The position numbers were made by a program, and so were the translations under genes. A stretch of 64,000 bases of DNA from contig JALHMB010000005.1 in the NCBI GenBank assembly GCA_022844275.1, positions 517,612 to 581,611 on the forward strand, read 5' to 3'. Shown here piece after piece: positions 28,907 to 37,457 of the stretch; the first letter of the stretch is position 1; each line of letters starts with the position of its first letter. The notes below the pieces were generated by a model. It made no database searches, was not told the DNA's origin, and was given only the letters and a program-made list of their open reading frames with translations. This DNA is from Hyphomicrobiaceae bacterium (GTDB taxonomy: Bacteria > Pseudomonadota > Alphaproteobacteria > Rhizobiales > Hyphomicrobiaceae).

Positions 28907-30565
28907 TTACTTCTTGCCGCCGGACTGGCGGATCTGGCTCAAGGTCTGGCGCGGCGTGAGCGCCTCCGGATCGAGGCGGCACTCGATGATCGCCGGCTTG
29001 CCAGCTTTGAGCGCCCGCTCGAAAGCGGGCTTGAAGTCCTCCGTGCGTTCGACGGTCTCGCCGTGCCCTCCGAATGCGCGTGCATACGCCGCGAAGTCCG
29101 GGTTGACGAGTTCGGTGCCGACCACGCGGCTCGGGTAGGTCTTCTCCTGATGCATGCGGATGGTGCCGTACATGCCGTTGTTGGCAATGATCGTGATCAC
29201 GTTGAGCCCGTACTGCACGGCTGTCGCGAACTCCTGCCCCGTCATCATGAAGCAGCCATCGCCGGCGTAGTTGACGACCGTGCAGGTCGGATCGGCGAGC
29301 TTGGCGGCGATCGCTGCCGGCAGGCCGTAGCCCATTGACCCGGAAGTCGGCGCGAGCTGGCTCTTGTAGCCCTTGTATTGCGTGTACTTGTGCACGAAGC
29401 CGGCATAGTTGCCGGCGCCATTCGTCACGATGCCGTTCTCGGGCATCATCTCCGAAACCGTCCGCACGACCTCCGCGAACTGCACAGCGCCCGGCGTCGC
29501 TAGCGGCTTCAGAGACTCCTCATAGCTCGCACGCAGCTCCTTGCGCAGGCCGCTCCATGGCGTTGCAGCCGGCTTGCCGAGGCCGTCGAGCGCGCGCGCA
29601 AAGGTTTCGGCCGTGGCATTGATCGGAATGTCGGCGCGATAGACCGAGCCGAGCTCGTTGCCGGAAGGATGAACGTGCACGAGAAACTGGCTTGGGTTGG
29701 GGATGTCGAGCAGCGTGTAGGTAGAGGTCGTCATCTCGCCGAGGCGCGCGCCGATGACGATGAGCACGTCGGCGCCCTTGATCGCGCTCGAAAGCTTGGC
29801 ATCGAGCCCGATGCCGGCATGCCCGACATAGTTCGGATGCCGGTTGTCCATGTAGTCCTGATAGCGGAAGGCCGCCGCGACCGGCATGTCGTAGCGTTCC
29901 GCGAAGGCTTCGACGCTCTTTTGAATGTCGCGGCTCCAGCCGGGCCCGCCGATGATCATCACTGGTCGCTTGGCCTTCGACAGGGCGGCCTTCAGCTCGT
30001 CCATGTCTCCCGTGCTCGGTGCGGGTTGTGCAAAGCGCGCGGGCTTCGCATCGGGAGCTTCTCCCGTGCTCGAAAGCATGTCTTCGGGCAGGCCCAGCAC
30101 CACCGGCCCGGGGCGCCCGTTCTTCGCAGCGTGATAGGCGTGGCTGACGTACTCGGGTATGCGCGCCGTCGAGCGGATCACGGCTGCCCACTTCACGAAC
30201 GACGAGAAAAGCTGCTTGGTCTCGATCTCCTGAAAGGCCTCGCGGTCCTCGTGTTTCTCGCCCGGTAGGCCGAGGAACATGATCATCGGCGTCGAGTCCT
30301 GCTGCGCGACATGCAGGCCGCTCATGGCGTTGGCGGCGCCGGGCCCGCGCGTGACGAAGCAGATACCGGGCTCACCTGTGACCTTGCCCCAGGCCTCCGC
30401 CATCATAGCCGCGCCACCCTCCTGGCGGCAGATCACGGTCTTGATGCGGTTCGAGTCGTGAAGGCCGTCGAGGGCGGCAAGAAAGCTCTCGCCCGGCACT
30501 GTGAACGCTGCCGTCGCGCCCTGGGATTCAAGCTGGTCGATCAGGATTTTGCCGCCGTGACGCAT
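28907..30565 (-). CDS. ThDP-dependent enzyme, acetolactate synthase-like
   Basis: A 552-residue protein of the acetohydroxyacid synthase / benzoylformate decarboxylase superfamily; the ATG at 30565 is chosen over a GTG at 30577. It has the N-terminal GGKILIDQLESQGATAAF, conserved Glu in ICRQEGGAAMMAEA, central FAD-like domain remnant IIGGPGWSRDI, and C-terminal ThDP motif NYAGDGCFMMTGQEFATA followed by IIANNGMYGTI. No regulatory subunit (IlvH) is adjacent, so it is probably not the biosynthetic enzyme. It is distinct from the oxc gene nearby, and its substrate cannot be assigned. Confidence 0.85.
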   Translation of the reverse strand: MRHGGKILIDQLESQGATAAFTVPGESFLAALDGLHDSNRIKTVICRQEGGAAMMAEAWGKVTGEPGICFVTRGPGAANAMSGLHVAQQDSTPMIMFLGLPGEKHEDREAFQEIETKQLFSSFVKWAAVIRSTARIPEYVSHAYHAAKNGRPGPVVLGLPEDMLSSTGEAPDAKPARFAQPAPSTGDMDELKAALSKAKRPVMIIGGPGWSRDIQKSVEAFAERYDMPVAAAFRYQDYMDNRHPNYVGHAGIGLDAKLSSAIKGADVLIVIGARLGEMTTSTYTLLDIPNPSQFLVHVHPSGNELGSVYRADIPINATAETFARALDGLGKPAATPWSGLRKELRASYEESLKPLATPGAVQFAEVVRTVSEMMPENGIVTNGAGNYAGFVHKYTQYKGYKSQLAPTSGSMGYGLPAAIAAKLADPTCTVVNYAGDGCFMMTGQEFATAVQYGLNVITIIANNGMYGTIRMHQEKTYPSRVVGTELVNPDFAAYARAFGGHGETVERTEDFKPAFERALKAGKPAIIECRLDPEALTPRQTLSQIRQSGGKK

Positions 30566-30769
30566 GTTTCGTCTCACTCCCTCGCCTGTCGCGTGATGTT
30601 AGCTGGGCCGCGCCGCAAACTAACGCGAGCACCACGGATCTTTGGGCGGCAATCTAGGATGCTCTGGATGTGCGCGGTAGTCCTTTAGTGCGGGGCTCCC
30701 ATTGCAGGACACCCGGTAAGCGGAGCCGCCCATTGACAGATCGAAGCCGGATTGGCGATACCTCGCGAT

Positions 30770-31138
30770 ATGAGTTCAGCAAAGCCTCCTAAATCACGCC
30801 GGGCCGACCGCGGCATGAAGCTGGCCAAGTTCCAGCTTGGACAGGTCGTGCGCCATCGGATCTACCCGTTCCGAGGCATCATCTTCGACGTCGATCCGGT
30901 CTTCAACTCGACCGAGGAATGGTGGGAGTCGATCCCCGAGGAGATCCGGCCGAAGAAGGAGCAGCCCTTCTATCACCTGCTCGCCGAGAATGCAGATACC
31001 GAGTACGTCGCGTATGTCTCGGAGCAGAACCTGCTGCCGGATACGACCGGCACGCCGCTGCGCCATCCGCAGGTGAAGGAGCTGTTCGTCGCCGGTGCCG
31101 ACGGTCGCTATCGCGCAAAATTCCTCCAGCCGCACTAA
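30770..31138 (+). CDS. hspQ: Heat shock protein HspQ
   Basis: A 122-residue hemimethylated-DNA-binding / YccV-like protein. The ATG at 30770 is chosen over a TTG at 30752. The conserved core is FQLGQVVRHRIYPFRGIIFDVDP, then YHLLAENADTEYVAYVSEQNLL near residues 70-95. HspQ is known as a specificity-enhancing adaptor for the Lon protease and a stabiliser of mutant DnaA in enterobacteria. Monocistronic here, between divergent and convergent neighbours. Confidence 0.9.
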   Translation: MSSAKPPKSRRADRGMKLAKFQLGQVVRHRIYPFRGIIFDVDPVFNSTEEWWESIPEEIRPKKEQPFYHLLAENADTEYVAYVSEQNLLPDTTGTPLRHPQVKELFVAGADGRYRAKFLQPH

Positions 31139-31222
31139 TCTGTTTCCGCCGGCTGCCGGAAAGGGGGCTTCCGCCGCTATCGTGGTGCTATGCCGGCAGG
31201 AGCGCCTGCTGGATGGACTTGC

Positions 31223-31681
31223 TTAGGAGCTGGGTCGCTCCTCGCACGTCGCCGCCGCATCGTCGCGCCACATGCGGCCGTTCCAGCTCGCCCCGACCTG
31301 CGGACCGGGCGCCGACAGCTCGCCGGGGTTCACGGCGTAGAGCTCGTAACAGTTCGTGCCGATGCGCACGACGCGGAAGCAACCACCGGAAAGCGGCAGG
31401 TCATAACGAAAGCAGAAGTTATTGCTGTGAAACCACCAGCTGCCTTCCCGCCGGTTTCCGCCTTCGCGGTAGTCGCTCGAGCCATCGGAGCGGATCAGCT
31501 CGCTCCAGGGTGTGCCACTCGGATAGATGCCGGAGAGCTGCTGGTCGACAAAAGCCGCGATGATCTCATCGCGGCTCATGGCATTGCGCTCAACGAAGTC
31601 CTGAGCCGTGGCGGCGAACGCGGCGCAGAAGGCCAGGAGCAGCGCGAGCAATGCGGCCGAGGTCCAACGCCTTTCCCGCAT
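31223..31681 (-). CDS. Exported cysteine-containing hypothetical protein
   Basis: A 152-residue protein with a signal peptide (residues about 9-26, ending AATAQD). The mature part has several Trp and Cys residues (WWFHSNNFCFRYDLPL, GGCFRVVRIGTNCYELY, and a late Cys), in a pattern reminiscent of small DUF995-type exported proteins of Rhizobiales; that relation is a resemblance only. The gene starts 51 bases after the aldolase start-proximal gap and runs in the same direction, 30 bases downstream of the aldolase stop, so the two may be co-transcribed. Function unknown. Confidence 0.75.
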   Translation of the reverse strand: MRERRWTSAALLALLLAFCAAFAATAQDFVERNAMSRDEIIAAFVDQQLSGIYPSGTPWSELIRSDGSSDYREGGNRREGSWWFHSNNFCFRYDLPLSGGCFRVVRIGTNCYELYAVNPGELSAPGPQVGASWNGRMWRDDAAATCEERPSS

Positions 31682-31711
31682 CGTACGCAGACCCCCGTTT
31701 GAAGTGCCGGC

Positions 31712-32734
31712 TTACGCGACGGCCTTCTCCTCTTTCTCGCTCCACTTTCCGGCTGAAGCGAGGCCATTCATCTTCGCGCGATGGCTGAATGCGCGCTGGC
31801 CGGCGGCGAAATTCTCGGGCTTACCGCTCCACGCTTTGAGCGCGGCGGCCTGCAGCGCGCGACCGTACGAGAACGAGAGCTTCCACGGCAGTCCGCCCAT
31901 GGCGTTCATGAGATGGAGGTGCGCCGTCGCGTCCTCGTCGGACTGTCCGCCGGAAAGGAAGGCGATGCCCGGCACGGCCGATGGCACGCAGCGTTTCAGC
32001 ACCTTGATGGTCTTCTCCGCCACTTCCTCCCGGCTCGCCTGGCGCGCCGACTTCTTGCCGGCGATGACCATGTTCGGCTTGAGGATCGTCTGCTCGAGCA
32101 CCACGCGATTGTAGTAGAGATCCTGGTAGACCTCCTTGAGCACCCACTCGGTGACTTCGGCGCAGCGGTCGATGTCGTGCGCGCCATCCATGAGCACTTC
32201 AGGCTCGACGATCGGCACGAGCCCGCCCTCGAGGCAGATCGCGGCATAGCGCGCCAGGAGATGCGTGTTCGCTTTGATGCAGGTGTAGGAGGGCATGCCC
32301 TGGCCGATATCGATCACGGCGCGCCACTTGGCGAACTTCGCGCCGAGGCCGACATACTCCTTCACGCGGCCGGGCAGGCCGTCGAGACCTTCGGTGACGA
32401 CCTCACCGGGGCAAAATTGAAGCGGTTTGGTGCTGCCGTCGACCTTGATGCCGGGCAGCGCGCCCGTGTCGGCGATGATCTTTGCGAGCGGCGTGCCGTC
32501 CTTGGCCTTCTGGCGAATGGTCTCGTCGAAGAGAATGACGCCCGAGATGGCAGTCTTCATGGCATCGGTCGAGCGGAACAGCATCTCGCGGTAATCGCGG
32601 CGGTTCTCCTCGGTGTTCTCGACCTTGATGCTGTCGAAGCGGCGCTTGATTGTGCCGGTGCTCTCGTCGGCGGCAAGAATGCCCTTGCCAGGCGCGACCA
32701 TCGCCTCTGCAACCTGTTCAAGCGTCATTGTCAT
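31712..32734 (-). CDS. Class I fructose-bisphosphate aldolase
   Basis: Cleaves or forms fructose 1,6-bisphosphate by a Schiff-base mechanism in glycolysis and gluconeogenesis. At 340 residues it is of the eukaryotic-like class I type. The N-terminal motif is APGKGILAADESTGTIKRRF. It has the active-site Lys regions AKWRAVIDIG and LEQTILKPNMVIAGKK (Schiff-base Lys), VPIVEPEVLMDG between them, and the phosphate-binding GIAFLSGGQSDEDA. It lacks the very C-terminal Tyr of animal aldolases, as in most bacterial forms. Followed downstream by the small exported protein. Confidence 0.94.
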   Translation of the reverse strand: MTMTLEQVAEAMVAPGKGILAADESTGTIKRRFDSIKVENTEENRRDYREMLFRSTDAMKTAISGVILFDETIRQKAKDGTPLAKIIADTGALPGIKVDGSTKPLQFCPGEVVTEGLDGLPGRVKEYVGLGAKFAKWRAVIDIGQGMPSYTCIKANTHLLARYAAICLEGGLVPIVEPEVLMDGAHDIDRCAEVTEWVLKEVYQDLYYNRVVLEQTILKPNMVIAGKKSARQASREEVAEKTIKVLKRCVPSAVPGIAFLSGGQSDEDATAHLHLMNAMGGLPWKLSFSYGRALQAAALKAWSGKPENFAAGQRAFSHRAKMNGLASAGKWSEKEEKAVA

Positions 32735-33060
32735 AGGGTTTTCCTCCGCGAAATGGGGTCTGGCCGTTCCGGCACATGAATTGGGCGTCCGTGGATTTAC
32801 CGCGGATGGTGCTTTGCCGCTAGCCTTACGCGAGGTGCCTATCCCTACGGGGTAAATCGGCCGGCTCGTATTGGTGCAGCCTCCGGGCAGGCCCCAAGTT
32901 CCTTGACGGCCATCGGTGTGTCGAGTACCCGTGTCCGCGACCCTTGCTGCCCTTTGGGCCGTCGGGGACCATCAGCCGTCCGATGCCGCAATTTGCTCGG
33001 CAGATCAGGCGGCTGGAGGCCTGCGCGGTCCCCCTGGGGACGGGCGGGATTGAAGCGGAT
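32735..33060. other. Intergenic region before tRNA-Pro
   Basis: 326 bases holding the leader of the aldolase gene (GGAAAACC-type ribosome site next to the start) and presumably the promoter of the tRNA. I see no gene and no clear repeat. Confidence 0.4.
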
Positions 33061-33138
33061 CGGAGCGTAGCGCAGCCTGGTTAGCGCACCAGTCTGGGGG
33101 ACTGGGGGTCGAGAGTTCAAATCTCTCCGCTCCGACCA
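33061..33138 (+). tRNA. tRNA-Pro(GGG)
   Basis: A 78-base cloverleaf with encoded CCA. The acceptor stem CGGAGCG pairs with CGCTCCG, followed by ACCA. The anticodon stem CCAGT/ACTGG encloses the loop CTGGGGG with anticodon GGG. The T-arm contains GTTCAAATC. Its 3' end marks the boundary between ordinary chromosome and the mobile region, and it is the likely attachment site of the element to the right. Confidence 0.95.
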
Positions 33139-33162
33139 ATTATTTCAACGACTTAAGGTTCT

Positions 33163-33292
33163 CATGTCTCAGTGACATCATGGGCCATGTCTCACTCATG
33201 TCTCAGTCCAACAGGCAATGAAAAAGGCCTGATTGCGGCGAACATTTCCCATGTCTCAGCCATGTCTCAGTGATTTTTTATCCCATGTCTCA
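33163..33292 (+). repeat. Six direct repeats of CATGTCTCA, probable recombinase arm sites
   Basis: Copies begin at 33163, 33186, 33197, 33250, 33261 and 33284. All are in one orientation, several extended to CATGTCTCAGTGA. Start-to-start distances are 23, 11, 53, 11 and 23 bases: mirror-symmetric and close to whole helical turns. Such direct repeats next to a tRNA 3' end are typical of arm-type binding sites of tyrosine integrases or excisionases in att regions. The spacing is not a multiple of three, so they are not coding repeats. Confidence 0.75.
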
Positions 33293-33295
33293 ATG

Positions 33296-33866
33296 ATCGT
33301 GCTTACGGCTGTGCCGGTGGTACAAGCCGCGATGAACTCATGCGTGGGCTTGCATGGGGCATTGGTGGCAGCAATCGGATGCGACTAAGCAGGCCCGCAC
33401 CGATTTGCCGCCGCACGACGTGAGCGACGCCTGCGCTCTCTCGCGGTTTTCAGATTTCGGGTCCCATTCTGCCGCGCATCCGGAATCCTCGGGAAATGAC
33501 GACGCACTGCGTCGGGCCTGAGCGCCGGCTCCGCTCGGATCTGGCTCAAGGGATTGAGGCACAGTGCGTCGCTGGATCGGCTCGATCTCGAGCGAGCCGA
33601 TGATGACTTCGGCAAAGCGGTCGTTACCCGCATGGGCCGAGACCCCGCAGCGGCAGGCGAGGAGGCTCGGTCGAGCTGCGGGCCCGCAGCGCAATAGAGC
33701 GCGGCCCCGCATGGCGGGGCGCCCCTTGCCTGTCTGTTCAAATGACTGTCCGATTGAAATCCCTTCCTTTTGCATTCTCCGGAAACCACGGCTGTGACAT
33801 CGGTGCTGGGATGGGCTATGGTTCCCGGATATTGCTATTTCACTCCATTGATATTGGTGGGCACCC
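33296..33866. other. Region without recognisable gene at the left end of the island
   Basis: About 570 bases between the arm repeats and the PLD-type gene. Several open frames exist on the minus strand (up to 231 codons, overlapping the PLD gene), but none has recognisable motifs and they are rich in Arg, Ser and Pro, as chance frames in GC-rich DNA are. It may be a decayed gene. Confidence 0.4.
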
Positions 33867-35579
33867 ATGTCCGACCGTGTTGAAGCCGGAGGTTTCTCCG
33901 TCCGTGCCATTCCCGGCACCCGCACCGTACTCCTCGCCATGGACGCTGAGCGGGAGGCCCGCCGTGGCCTGCTGGGGTTTTCGATCGGGAAGCGCGGCAA
34001 AGCAGGCTCGATCGCCTGGCAGCGCGGTTTCAAGTTCTTCGAGCAACTCGTTCCGTCTCCTCAGCCCGGAGAGCGCCGGTCGATGCTCGAGCATCCCTGG
34101 CAGAGCTTCCTGTGGGGCGACTATTCGGCGACACCTGGCGGCAGCGTGACCTACGTCGTGCGGCCCATGCGTGGGACACCTGCCGCGCCCGAGTACGGTC
34201 CCGATATCGAGATCCCTGTGCGCCTGCAGACTCCAGAGACCGGTGATCAGGGGCTATACTTCAACCGCGGTGCGATACCCAGCCAGGCTTTTGCCGAGCT
34301 GTTCGGCAATGTCGGCCCGACCGAGGAGGAGCAGGACGATCCCACCAACGACAAGGTCGAATGGCTGTCGCGCGGCTTGCTCGAAGGGGCACTGGCGTTC
34401 ATCGGTCAGGCCAATGGCGCCCGTTTTCAATTGCTGGTGGGAGCCTACGAGTTCCAGTATCGGCCGATCCTGGAGGCCTTGAAGATTGCCGCCGGCAGCG
34501 GCGCCAAAGTCCACATCGTCTACGACGGCGGCGACCGCCAGCGCGACGAGACGATCAAGCCCACCGATATCAGCTCCGCCAATGCGGCGGCGATCGAGGC
34601 CATCGGCCTCCACCGCGCGCGCAACGTCAAACTGTTTGCCCGCACGCGCTATTCATCGATTACGCATAACAAGTTCATCGTGCTGCTCGAGGGCGGCGCC
34701 CCGATACAGGTCTGGACAGGATCCACCAACTTCACGCGGTCGGGATTTCTCGGCCAGAGCAACGTCGCCCACGTCGTTAGGGTGCCGGAAGTCGCGAGCG
34801 CCTATGCGCGCTATTGGGAGCTGCTGGCGACCGATCCGCCGTCGCGATCGTTCAAGACCGAGGTGATGGCGCTGTCGCCGGCGCCGCCGGCTGGGCCCGG
34901 CGCCGACTATACGACGATCTTCTCGCCGCGCCGCGCCGGCATGATGGCGTGGTACGCCGACCGGGTGGGGGAGGCGCGCTCAACGGTCATGTACACGGCC
35001 GCCTTTGGCATTGATAAGCAGCTGGCTGCGAAATTCGCCGACGACCGCGATTTCCTGCGCTTTGTGCTGATGGAGCGCCGTGACCGCAATGCCGATGAGC
35101 AGGCGCTGCTCGAGCGCGATCGCGATACGGCCATCGCGCTGGGAGAGAAGCTCAACCGCGACACGATCCGCTTAAAGATCGAGGGCCATGCTCTCGACGA
35201 GTGGTTCGCGCGCGAGGAGCATTTCCGCACCAGAGGCAACATCTTCTACATCCACACCAAATACATGCTGATCGACGCGCTCGGCAACGACCCGCTGATT
35301 TTCACGGGATCGGCCAACTTCTCGGACAACTCGGTCGAATCCAATGACGAGAACATGCTGCTGCTGCAGGGCGAGGCCGCACGTCAGGTGGCGCCGATCT
35401 ATGTCAATGAGTTCTCGCGCCTGTTCAACCATCTCTACTTCCGCACCATTGCCGTAAAGCTCGCGAAAGCCGGCACGGCGCGAACCGATATCGCCTTTCT
35501 CGAGCCGAACGATACCTGGGTGAGAAGTCATTTCCGGAGCGGCTCGCTTCACGACAAGCGCCGGCGCCTGTTTCGCTGA
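33867..35579 (+). CDS. Phospholipase D-superfamily protein, candidate defence nuclease
   Basis: A 570-residue protein with two PLD half-sites. The first is ITHNKFIVLLEGG followed by WTGSTNF (about residues 266-295), where the usual Asp after HxK is replaced by Leu. The second is YIHTKYMLIDALG followed by FTGSANFSDNSVE (about residues 465-495), a complete HxK-x4-D with GSxN. The family includes phospholipases and non-specific or restriction nucleases; no lipid-targeting signal is seen, so a cytoplasmic nuclease is plausible. The gene downstream starts 18 bases later and encodes a membrane protein, suggesting a two-gene unit. The location in a mobile island favours a defence role, but that is inference. 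Confidence 0.8.
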   Translation: MSDRVEAGGFSVRAIPGTRTVLLAMDAEREARRGLLGFSIGKRGKAGSIAWQRGFKFFEQLVPSPQPGERRSMLEHPWQSFLWGDYSATPGGSVTYVVRPMRGTPAAPEYGPDIEIPVRLQTPETGDQGLYFNRGAIPSQAFAELFGNVGPTEEEQDDPTNDKVEWLSRGLLEGALAFIGQANGARFQLLVGAYEFQYRPILEALKIAAGSGAKVHIVYDGGDRQRDETIKPTDISSANAAAIEAIGLHRARNVKLFARTRYSSITHNKFIVLLEGGAPIQVWTGSTNFTRSGFLGQSNVAHVVRVPEVASAYARYWELLATDPPSRSFKTEVMALSPAPPAGPGADYTTIFSPRRAGMMAWYADRVGEARSTVMYTAAFGIDKQLAAKFADDRDFLRFVLMERRDRNADEQALLERDRDTAIALGEKLNRDTIRLKIEGHALDEWFAREEHFRTRGNIFYIHTKYMLIDALGNDPLIFTGSANFSDNSVESNDENMLLLQGEAARQVAPIYVNEFSRLFNHLYFRTIAVKLAKAGTARTDIAFLEPNDTWVRSHFRSGSLHDKRRRLFR

Positions 35580-35597
35580 CCGGCTGGAGAGTGCTGA

Positions 35598-36380
35598 ATG
35601 CACTGGATTCGTGGCTTATACTTTTTGCTGTTCGTGGTGGCCTGTGCGCTGACAGCCTATGTCACCTATCTGGGCGTGCTTATCCGGGAGACCGACGGTC
35701 AGCCGCTTAGGGAACTGCTACAGCCGCTCGCAGTGGCGCTGGTTGGCTTGCTCGGCGTTGGCGGCGTGGTGCTGCAGCTGCAATCGGCCGCCATGAGGGA
35801 ACGGGCACAACATGAGAAGGCGCAAGAGAACGTAACCGCTGCGGTGCGGGCCGAGATGAAGTCGATCATGACCATCATCAGCAAGGCCAGCATCCCCGAG
35901 CAGTTTGCGGTGCGCTTCGTTTATCCAGAAGGAAAGTTCCTCTGGGCCGACGCCGCCAGAAAGGAAGACTACCTCACCGTCTACAAGGCGCTCTCCGGGC
36001 AATTCGGATTGATCAAGGCATCTGATAAATGTGATGCGGCGGCCACTATTGGCAACGTTGTCGATTTCTATAACTATTTCAAAGCGGCGCGCGACGCGAC
36101 GGCGCCGCTGCAGGAAACGCCCGACAACGATACGGTGCAACAGGCGAGTAAGGCGGTCGTGCTACTGCTTCAACGCATGTACGCAGCGGCAGAGGCGATT
36201 GATGTTTCGGATGTAGATTTCGCCCGCTCGCGCCGGGTAATGGATGCGTTCGTGAAATTGGTCGACGCCAATCCCAACAGCAGAAATAGCGAACTTGCTC
36301 AGTTGTGGGCCAGCGATGCGGCCTTTTCGGCAATTCCGAAGCCTCTCTTCCCTGATGGCAAGGGCACTCCGTCGCGGTGA
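35598..36380 (+). CDS. Two-TM membrane protein of unknown function, partner of the PLD gene
   Basis: A 260-residue protein with two N-terminal TM helices (about residues 5-27, GLYFLLFVVACALTAYVTYL, and 43-63, QPLAVALVGLLGVGGVVLQL). A likely coiled coil follows (MRERAQHEKAQENVTAAVRAE split), then a soluble helical domain of about 170 residues. The N-in topology places the domain in the cytoplasm, where it could work with the PLD protein. No known family is recognised. The short gap and same strand suggest an operon. Confidence 0.7.
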   Translation: MHWIRGLYFLLFVVACALTAYVTYLGVLIRETDGQPLRELLQPLAVALVGLLGVGGVVLQLQSAAMRERAQHEKAQENVTAAVRAEMKSIMTIISKASIPEQFAVRFVYPEGKFLWADAARKEDYLTVYKALSGQFGLIKASDKCDAAATIGNVVDFYNYFKAARDATAPLQETPDNDTVQQASKAVVLLLQRMYAAAEAIDVSDVDFARSRRVMDAFVKLVDANPNSRNSELAQLWASDAAFSAIPKPLFPDGKGTPSR

Positions 36381-36637
36381 CCCGGCGACGTCCGTTGCCG
36401 AGTGTGAAGCGGACGCGCGCTGTTGGTGCGCCAGCCGACGCATTTGACCCCTGACCAGCCATCGAGGTCGGCCGGCCGATAAAGCACACGTGAGCGGGTA
36501 CCGGCGCCGGCCTTGAGATAGCGGGGACCGGTGCCTTCAACGCGCATCCGCTCGAGGGTGCGGATAGAGATGCGCAGGATGTCGGCGGCTTCCTGGCCGT
36601 TGAGATAGGGCTTGGGCAGGGCGGGAGAATTGAGCAC
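36299..36637 (-). CDS. AlpA/excisionase-type helix-turn-helix protein, possibly frameshifted
   Basis: A 112-residue frame whose first 62 residues are a MerR-like excisionase fold: PYLNGQEAADILRISIRTLERMRVEGTGPRYLKAG (in two pieces), then VLYRPADLDGW. After the Trp the sequence stops resembling the family. In the neighbouring frame it continues LAHQQRASASHSATDV, similar to the usual short tail, so a frameshift after the HTH is likely. The extended frame overlaps the 3' end of the converging membrane-protein gene by 82 bases. Such proteins control excision or conjugation genes. Confidence 0.65.
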   Translation of the reverse strand: MLNSPALPKPYLNGQEAADILRISIRTLERMRVEGTGPRYLKAGAGTRSRVLYRPADLDGWSGVKCVGWRTNSARPLHTRQRTSPGHRDGVPLPSGKRGFGIAEKAASLAHN

Positions 36638-36989
36638 CGAATCCTGTTGGGTGATGTGAGGTTGATGTGCAAAGGATGGGGCACCGGCGCATCAAAAGGA
36701 ATTTGAAATACGTTGCTGCAAGCAGTTTCAAACCGGCAACGACACGCCACGCATTGCAAAGCATTGCTCCACGCTTTCAGAGCATCCGGTCGCGGTCGTC
36801 ACGTTGCTGCAACGTCATTGGAAAGCGGCCAGGGGATTGCCGCGCGTTGCGCCGGTCGCTCCGTAAAAAGGGATCGCGCGGCCGCCCTTTCCCGTCCCTG
36901 TCAATGGCGAGAGAGATGTTCAAAGCCCCAGGGTGCATCCGCGTATCCGGGCAGATAAAGGCTCGCGCGCTCGCGGCTTGTGAACCGGC
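36638..36989. other. Gap without recognisable gene
   Basis: About 350 bases between the HTH gene and an IS-like repeat pair. Open frames on both strands lack family features. The minus-strand frame contains a stretch around LAIDRDGKGRPRDPFLRS that might be a decayed coding remnant. Confidence 0.35.
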
Positions 36990-37039
36990 GTGCAATTTTG
37001 ACCCCTCTGATGGGGTGATCGGCGCGCAATTTTGACCCC
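36990..37039. mobile_element. Remnant of an IS end with internal repeats (IS21-like)
   Basis: GTGCAATTTTGACCCC (36990-37005) and GCGCAATTTTGACCCC (37024-37039) are direct repeats 34 bases apart. Multiple short terminal repeats of this type are seen at IS21-family ends. No istA or istB gene is present, so this would be a solo end. The family assignment rests on resemblance. Confidence 0.4.
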
Positions 37040-37457
37040 CGTATTGCGCGCCGATTGACACGCGGATGTTGCGCGTCACGCCAGCGGCACAGCTTCGCCC
37101 ATAGTCCGGCGTCCCGGCGCATTGATAGTCATAGAAGTGTGTGGCCTTGATGATGGCAACACCTGCGCCAGATGCCGTCATGAGGCCTCGGGGATCGGGG
37201 CTGAAGCAAAAGTCGTCCAGATAGCTCGCAGCGCATCGGAAGCGACGATCCGGCGGGGGATTGTCGCCGTAGCAGTACGCGGAGGGGCGCAGGTTTTCGC
37301 GTACCAGTTCACGCCCGAACTCATAGGCATGTTCGATCGTGGCGGCGGTGACGATCACACAAGAGGGAGCCCAAGGAGATGGCAGAGCCAGACGCTGCGT
37401 CCTCGCGAACGACACGAGCACGTTGATATCGGCGTAGCTGACGAGGCGTGCGGACAT
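37040..37457 (-). pseudogene. Truncated conserved hypothetical protein
   Basis: The frame starting MSARLVSYADINVLVSFAR at 37457 continues through AYEFGRELVRENLRPSAYCYGD to IIKATHFYDYQCAGTPDY. This resembles a small conserved protein of rhizobial phages and plasmids that ends in a (H/C)(C/F)YDYQxCET(P/D)DW-type motif, here degenerate. Instead of its normal end the frame runs into the IS-like repeats at 37039, so the gene looks truncated. Function unknown. The family recall is from memory and should be treated as tentative. Confidence 0.4.

Noticed and set aside
28907..30565. Second oxalyl-CoA decarboxylase
   Set aside because: It lacks the Oxc-specific tail and motifs, and the ThDP region reads GDGCFMMTGQEF rather than [11 protein letters not shown].
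33163..33292. CATGTCTCA repeats as a CRISPR array
   Set aside because: The units are only 9-13 bases and intervals vary from 11 to 53. No cas genes are near.
33338..34033. 231-codon minus-strand frame at the left end of the island
   Set aside because: Overlaps the start of the PLD gene antisense, and its composition is that of a chance frame. No motif found.
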